Shown here: positions 59,404 through 64,000 of the stretch, piece by piece
Layout of the letters: each line of letters starts with the position of its first letter
Position numbering within the stretch: position 1 is the first letter of the stretch
NCBI GenBank assembly: GCA_016713175.1
Contig: JADJPQ010000009.1
Span: 354,628 to 418,627 of the forward strand
DNA: 64,000 nt
Direction of reading: 5' to 3'
Origin: Planctomycetota bacterium
GTDB taxonomy: Bacteria > Planctomycetota > UBA1135 > UBA2386
Notes under the pieces: model-generated
The model's database searches: none
The model's input: the letters and a program-made list of their open reading frames with translations, nothing else
What the model was told of the DNA's origin: nothing
Made by a program: the position numbers and the translations under genes

Positions 59404-62003
59404 AGCCGAAGACGGCGGATCCGGAGCGCTGGCGGCGGATCAGCGCGGTGTTCGAGGTCCTCGTCGACCGGCCGGTCGCCGAGCATGATGAGTTGCTGAC
59501 GCGACAGTGCGGCGAGGATGTGGAATTGCGAGCCGCGGTCACCAGGCTGCTGGCCGCCGATGCCGTGCGCGAAGGGATGCTCGACGGCGACGTCGGCACG
59601 GTGCTGCGCGGCCGTGACCCGTTGCTGGGCCAGCAGGTCGGTCCGTTCACCATCGTCGAACACATAGCCGATGGCGGCATGGGTTCGGTCTATCGCGGTG
59701 CCCGGTCAGCCGGTGACTTCGACCAGGACGTGGCGATCAAGGTCTTGCGGCTGGGCATCGCCACGCCGCAGTTGCGCGATCGCTTCGCCCGCGAACGTCA
59801 GACGCTGGCCCGGCTGGTGCATCCCAACGTCGCGCGGCTGCTGGACGGTGGCACCACGGCGTCGGGCATCCCGTTCATCGCGATGGAACTGATCGACGGC
59901 GTGCCGATCGATCGCTTCTGCGTCGAGCGGCAATTGTCGGTGCGCGAACGCCTGCAGCTGTTCGCGAGCGTCTGCCGGGCCGTGCAGTTCGCGCACGGCA
60001 ATCTGGTGGTGCACCTCGACCTGAAACCCGGCAACATCCTGGTCGACGAAGATGGCGTGCCACGGCTGCTGGACTTCGGCGTCGCCGGGCTGCTGCAGGA
60101 GGCCGAAGGCGTACCGGCCGCGCCGGCGACGCGCACCGGCGCGGTGACGCCGGAGTACGCGAGCCCGGAGCAGTTGCGCGCTGAGCCCGCCAGTACGGCG
60201 GCCGACGTCTGGGCCCTCGGCATCGTGCTGCACGAAGTGCTGACCGGCGAACGGCCTCGCGTCGGCGATGGCGTGCCGGGCACCGAGCGGGCCGTTCACA
60301 CGGCCCTGCGCGGCGACATCGATCGCATCGTGCGAATGGCGCTGCGCCATGAGCCGGCCCGCCGCTATGCCTCCTGCCAGCAGTTCGCCGATGACCTCGA
60401 ACGGCTGCTGCGCGGTCTGCCGGTTGTTGCCCGCTCGCCGAGCTGGTTCTATCTGGCGAGCCGGTTCCTGGCCCGGCATCGGCTGGCAATGGCGGCGGTC
60501 GTGGGGGTCGTCGCCGCACTCACCGTCGGTCTGCTGGCGACGCTGCGCCAGGCCGAGATCGCGCGAAGCGAGCGCGATCTGGCCGACCGAGCGCGGCAGC
60601 GGGCCGAGAACGAACGCGAACACGCGCGCACCGAAGCCACATCGAGTCGGATCGTCGCGACCTTCCTCGGCGACACCCTGCTGGCGGCCGACCGGGCCGA
60701 CCCCGAACGTCGGACGGCGATCCTGACGACGATCCGGCGGCGTGCCGAGCAGGCTCGCCGGCAGCACAGCGGCGATGACCATCTGCGGGCCAACGTCCTG
60801 GAGGCACTGGGACGCAGCTGCACGCGGATCGCGGCGTTCGACGAGGCCGCGATGTTGCTCGACGAAGTGCGCGACATCCGGCTGAAGCGGTTTGGCGAAC
60901 ACAGCCTCGAGCACGCATTGAGCCTGACCAGCCTCGGGCATCTGCAGTTCGAGCGCGGCGACGCCAGCGCGGCGGCGATCTCGTTCGCGGCGGCCTACGA
61001 GCTGCATCGGACCCTGCCCCCGGACGTGCACACCGATCTCGCCGAGGCCGCCAACAACCTGGCCGCGGCGGAGCGCGCCTGTGGCCGGCGCCAGCGGGCT
61101 CGCGAGCTGCATCGACAGGCGCTCGAACTGCGGCGTTCGGTGTCCGGCGTCAATCCGACGCTGATCGCCGAGAGCCTCAACAACCTCGCGGCACTGGAAG
61201 CCGATCCGGCGAGCGCCCGCGAACTGCTGCAGGAAGCGGTCGCGATTCGCGAGCAGGTGCTCGGCGAGAGCGATCCACTGACGCTGCAGACGCGCGTCAA
61301 TCTGGCGGTGTTGACGCTGCAACAGGGCGATGGCACGACGGCGGTGACGGGGCTGCGCGCCGCCGAGGCCGGATTCCTGGCGCTCGGCGCGGCCGGGGAG
61401 GACGGCCATGCGATGACCCTGCGCTTGCTGGCGACCGCGTTGCTGATGGTAGATGACACGGCTGCCGCAGCGCCGATCGCCGAACGCGCGCTCGCCGCCG
61501 AGTCCTTGCGGTTGCCCGATGACCACCCGCGCGTGCTGGCAGCGCTGGACGTCGTGGCCAAAGTGCACGAGCGCACCGAACGTCTGGCCGAGGCGGTTGC
61601 CATCCGCCGCCGGATCCTCGCGGCGCGCGAAGCGGCGTTGCCGGCGGGCCATGTCGAGATCGGTCGCGCGGCCTGCAAGCTCGGAGCGGCATTGGCCCGC
61701 ACCGAGGAAGTGGCCGCGGCGGTGGCGCTGCTCGAACGGACCTTGCGGCTGCTCGAAGGATCGGACGGTGCCGCCACGATCGACGTCGCCGATGCCAGGT
61801 TCTGCTTCGGCGATGCGCTCGGTCGCGCCGGTCAGTTCGAACGCGGGGAATCGCTGCTGCTGTCGGCGTTGGCAAGCTACGAAGGCGAGCCGTCGTCGGC
61901 CGCGCGCGTGCCCGCCGCGCGAGCGGCGATCCGCGAGTTCTACCTGCGATGGCAACGACCGGATCGCGCCGCTGCGTTCGCGCCGCGGGAAGACCGTCGT
62001 TGA
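59400..62003 (+). CDS. Transmembrane Ser/Thr protein kinase with TPR repeats
   Basis: 867 residues with a GTG start overlapping the sigma gene. Kinase domain about 83-345: glycine loop IADGGMGSVYRGARSAG, VAIKVLRLG (Lys), catalytic VVHLDLKPGNILVDEDG (HLD instead of the usual HRD), DFG in RLLDFGVAGLL, APE-like PEYASPEQLRAEP. One membrane helix follows (MAAVVGVVAALTVGLLATL, about 362-380), a coiled segment (DLADRARQRAENEREHARTE), then tetratricopeptide-like repeats to the end (SLTSLGHLQFERGDASAAA, LAEAANNLAAAERACGRRQR, LIAESLNNLAALEADPASA). The HLD change suggests a non-RD kinase. It probably senses outside signals for the coupled sigma factor. Confidence 0.92.
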   Translation: MKPKTADPERWRRISAVFEVLVDRPVAEHDELLTRQCGEDVELRAAVTRLLAADAVREGMLDGDVGTVLRGRDPLLGQQVGPFTIVEHIADGGMGSVYRGARSAGDFDQDVAIKVLRLGIATPQLRDRFARERQTLARLVHPNVARLLDGGTTASGIPFIAMELIDGVPIDRFCVERQLSVRERLQLFASVCRAVQFAHGNLVVHLDLKPGNILVDEDGVPRLLDFGVAGLLQEAEGVPAAPATRTGAVTPEYASPEQLRAEPASTAADVWALGIVLHEVLTGERPRVGDGVPGTERAVHTALRGDIDRIVRMALRHEPARRYASCQQFADDLERLLRGLPVVARSPSWFYLASRFLARHRLAMAAVVGVVAALTVGLLATLRQAEIARSERDLADRARQRAENEREHARTEATSSRIVATFLGDTLLAADRADPERRTAILTTIRRRAEQARRQHSGDDHLRANVLEALGRSCTRIAAFDEAAMLLDEVRDIRLKRFGEHSLEHALSLTSLGHLQFERGDASAAAISFAAAYELHRTLPPDVHTDLAEAANNLAAAERACGRRQRARELHRQALELRRSVSGVNPTLIAESLNNLAALEADPASARELLQEAVAIREQVLGESDPLTLQTRVNLAVLTLQQGDGTTAVTGLRAAEAGFLALGAAGEDGHAMTLRLLATALLMVDDTAAAAPIAERALAAESLRLPDDHPRVLAALDVVAKVHERTERLAEAVAIRRRILAAREAALPAGHVEIGRAACKLGAALARTEEVAAAVALLERTLRLLEGSDGAATIDVADARFCFGDALGRAGQFERGESLLLSALASYEGEPSSAARVPAARAAIREFYLRWQRPDRAAAFAPREDRR

Positions 62004-62068
62004 ACGGATTTGGCAGTGACTTCCGGTAGCTGGCGCAACCACTGCAGATCCGTTCCCAAGGCTTTCCG

Positions 62069-64000
62069 ATGACCCGCGCACTTCCCCGCACCATTGCCGG
62101 TGCTGCCGTCCTGGCCCTGACGATTTCCGCGAGCGCCCAGAATGACCGCTGGTCGCGCGATTTCAGCCGCCCCGGCCTCTCGGGCCTGGGCATCAACGAC
62201 ATCACCGTGTTCGCCGGCGAGCCGTACGCGGTCGGCGAGGTCGGCGCCGGCCGCGGTGCGTTCGTCGATCACGTCGGTCGCTGGGACGGTGCGCAGTGGC
62301 GAGCGTTGCCCGGCACCTTCCAGCAGACGGCGCAGTATCCGTACTTCGAGGGTGTCAACTGCAGCATCGTCTTCCAGAACGAACTGATCGTCGGCGGCCA
62401 CTTCACATCGGTCGGCTCGACCACCGCGTGGCACGTTGCCCGCTGGAACGGGACCACGTGGTCATCCTTCGGCAGCGGCCTGATCGGCTTCGGCGAAGTG
62501 CAGGCGCTGGCGGTCTACAACGGTGAGCTGTACGCCGGTGGCAGTTTCAACACCAACAGCGGCATCGTTGGCATCGCGCGTTGGAACGGCACGGCCTGGG
62601 TGCCGGTCGGCGGACCGGTGACGTTCAACAGCGATGGTGTGATGACGCTGCGCGTGGCCAGCGACAACACGCTGTGGGCCGGTGGTGAGTTCTCGGCGGT
62701 TGGCGGTGTCGCGGCATCCGGCGTGGCGCGCTGGAACGGCACGAACTGGCAGGCCCTGGGCTCCGGGCTGCCCGGCGGCATGGCCTGGGCGATGACCGAG
62801 TGGCAGGGCCGGATGGTCGTCGCCGGCGGGTTCGACCTTGGCAACAACGTGGCCGGGATCGCGGCGTGGAATGGCTCGGCGTTCGTGTCGATCGGCAGCG
62901 GTGGTAACCATGGCCTGAATGGCGTTGGCCTGTCGTTGCATCCGACCGCGACGCATCTGTATGTCGGCGGTGACTTCACCCTGGCCGGCGGCGTCCCGAC
63001 CCGGGCGATCGCACGCTTCGACGGCACGAACTGGGAGAGCCTGGGCGGCGTCGGTGGCGGCGCGGGGTTCCCCATCGTGACCGGTTTTGCCGACTACCAG
63101 GGTCGCGTCGCGATCGTGGGGCGTTACGAACGCGTCGGCGGCGAGACCGGATCGCCCGCCACGCTGTGCGACAACGCGGCCACCTGGGATCCCGCCGCCA
63201 GCGGGTCTCAGGGTTGGGCCCCGATCGGAGCCGGCCTCGGTTCGCCGGGCTCGGTGCCGGCGATGACGCGCTGGCGCGGCGGCTACGCGGTGGCCGGTGG
63301 CAACGTTGCCGACGTCAACCTGAGCTGGTTCGATGGCCGATCGTTCACCCGGCTGGCGCGGTTCGATGGCCCGGTCAGCGGACTGATCGAATGGCAGGGC
63401 GATCTGATCGTGTCCGGTTCGTTCAACTACCGCGACGGTCAGCCGACCACGCGCTGTCTGCGTTTCGATGGCCAGACGTGGACCCCGATGGGCAACGTGC
63501 TGGCGCAGGACTTCGCCGAGTACCAGGGTGCGCTGCACGCTTCCATCGGCGGTATCGCGCGCTGGAACGGCACGGCCTGGCAGCAGGTCGGGTTCCCGCT
63601 GGCGGAGTCTCATGATCTGGCGGTGTTCCAGGGCCGCCTGTTTCTCGCGGGTCTGCGGTCGTACTTCCAGACCGATGGTCTGTTCGCGTGGGATGGCACG
63701 ACGATGGCCGCATTCGCCAATGGGCCGACCGAACGAGCGTGCGCGCTGCTGGCGCGTGGCAACGAATTGTGGGTGGGTGGTGAGTTCACGCGCTGTGGCA
63801 CCAACGCAACCCTTCGACTTGCCCGTTTCGACGGCACCAGCTTCGTCCAGGTCGGTACCGGGATCGGCGGACCGCAGGGCGTCGGCGTGTGCGAGCTCGC
63901 CGAACTGGACGGTCGCGTCTACATCGGCGGTTCGTTCAGTCTGGCCGCCGGGTTCATTACCGACTCGATCGTCGCCTGGGATGGCGTCGCCTTCCAGACG
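62069..64000 (+). CDS. Exported repeat (propeller-like) protein, 3' end missing
   Basis: Starts at the ATG at 62069-62071 and is open to the right edge: 644 codons. Signal peptide IAGAAVLALTISASAQ. About a dozen imperfect repeats of 40-50 residues follow, each with the phrases VARWNGTTWSSFGSGL, LYAGGSFN or LWVGGEFT, and VYNGEL or EWQGRM. This type of WNG..W..LG.G / GGxF repeat forms beta-propellers in many exported planctomycete and bacteroidete proteins. It follows the kinase gene by 65 bp on the same strand. No catalytic domain in the visible part. Confidence 0.82.
   Translation, partial: MTRALPRTIAGAAVLALTISASAQNDRWSRDFSRPGLSGLGINDITVFAGEPYAVGEVGAGRGAFVDHVGRWDGAQWRALPGTFQQTAQYPYFEGVNCSIVFQNELIVGGHFTSVGSTTAWHVARWNGTTWSSFGSGLIGFGEVQALAVYNGELYAGGSFNTNSGIVGIARWNGTAWVPVGGPVTFNSDGVMTLRVASDNTLWAGGEFSAVGGVAASGVARWNGTNWQALGSGLPGGMAWAMTEWQGRMVVAGGFDLGNNVAGIAAWNGSAFVSIGSGGNHGLNGVGLSLHPTATHLYVGGDFTLAGGVPTRAIARFDGTNWESLGGVGGGAGFPIVTGFADYQGRVAIVGRYERVGGETGSPATLCDNAATWDPAASGSQGWAPIGAGLGSPGSVPAMTRWRGGYAVAGGNVADVNLSWFDGRSFTRLARFDGPVSGLIEWQGDLIVSGSFNYRDGQPTTRCLRFDGQTWTPMGNVLAQDFAEYQGALHASIGGIARWNGTAWQQVGFPLAESHDLAVFQGRLFLAGLRSYFQTDGLFAWDGTTMAAFANGPTERACALLARGNELWVGGEFTRCGTNATLRLARFDGTSFVQVGTGIGGPQGVGVCELAELDGRVYIGGSFSLAAGFITDSIVAWDGVAFQT

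Overview
The window is a high-GC (about two thirds G+C by eye) bacterial chromosome segment. It has many long secreted proteins with tandem repeats, one-component and sigma-factor regulators, and few housekeeping genes. I infer a member of the Planctomycetota. The grounds are an ECF-type sigma factor overlapping a Ser/Thr kinase-TPR gene, DUF1570-like and DUF5916-like proteins, a CBM9-type beta-barrel protein, c-type cytochrome/beta-propeller fusions, and a recurring secreted C-terminal domain with a GxGCxGSxGxP-like start that I associate with deep planctomycete lineages. No rRNA, CRISPR array or transposase was recognised. I saw no tRNA, but could not scan for one systematically.

Layout. 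1-5427: mostly minus-strand small genes: an edge-truncated BNR/sortilin-like repeat protein, tandem universal stress protein, SAM methyltransferase, SpoT-like HD protein, small secreted protein, double CDGSH iron-sulfur protein, a chimeric VapC remnant and a glyoxalase-like protein. 5490-12079: two divergent paralogous beta-propeller/di-CxxCH cytochromes of over 1,000 residues sharing one 191-bp promoter region. 12070-14964: an HMA-like membrane protein, an ECF sigma factor coupled to a transmembrane leucine-rich-repeat protein, and a TerB-like protein. 15022-18925: methylcrotonyl-CoA carboxylase beta subunit, a HipA remnant, and a MotA/MotB stator pair. 18926-21503: a lower-GC island with a HExxH metallopeptidase-like gene preceded by five 7-bp tandem repeats that put its best start codon out of frame, and an unknown secreted protein. 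21556-24027: ECF sigma, anti-sigma/YCII fusion and secreted VOC protein. 24184-32189: secreted IPT/TIG, HEAT, WD40-like and cupin/JmjC proteins, then polyphosphate kinase.

32368-43423: PilT ATPase, then a probable surface-glycan cluster (two polytopic GT-C-like membrane proteins, UDP-GlcNAc 2-epimerase, DUF5916 barrel, GT2 glycosyltransferase, two zinc-ribbon methyltransferases). 43410-51273: a HEATH metallopeptidase and three tandem kelch-type secreted paralogs. 51383-57383: an HTH-shikimate-kinase-like regulator of the BzdR/BoxR type, an unknown 703-residue secreted protein, a GroES-like protein, class II photolyase and a D12 adenine methylase. 57433-64000: a monoheme lipoprotein, an ECF sigma factor overlapping a kinase-TPR gene, and a secreted repeat protein running off the right edge.

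The recurring logic is signalling units coupled by 4-nt overlaps (sigma factor plus membrane partner or kinase) embedded among exported repeat proteins. The observations I rate highest are the heptanucleotide repeat that looks like a phase-variation switch (19033-19067), the sigma/anti-sigma-YCII/VOC operon, the LRR membrane partner of a sigma factor, the divergent cytochrome-propeller pair with a 20-bp palindrome, and the shared C-terminal domain of the kelch proteins, a fragment of which is fused to a VapC remnant.
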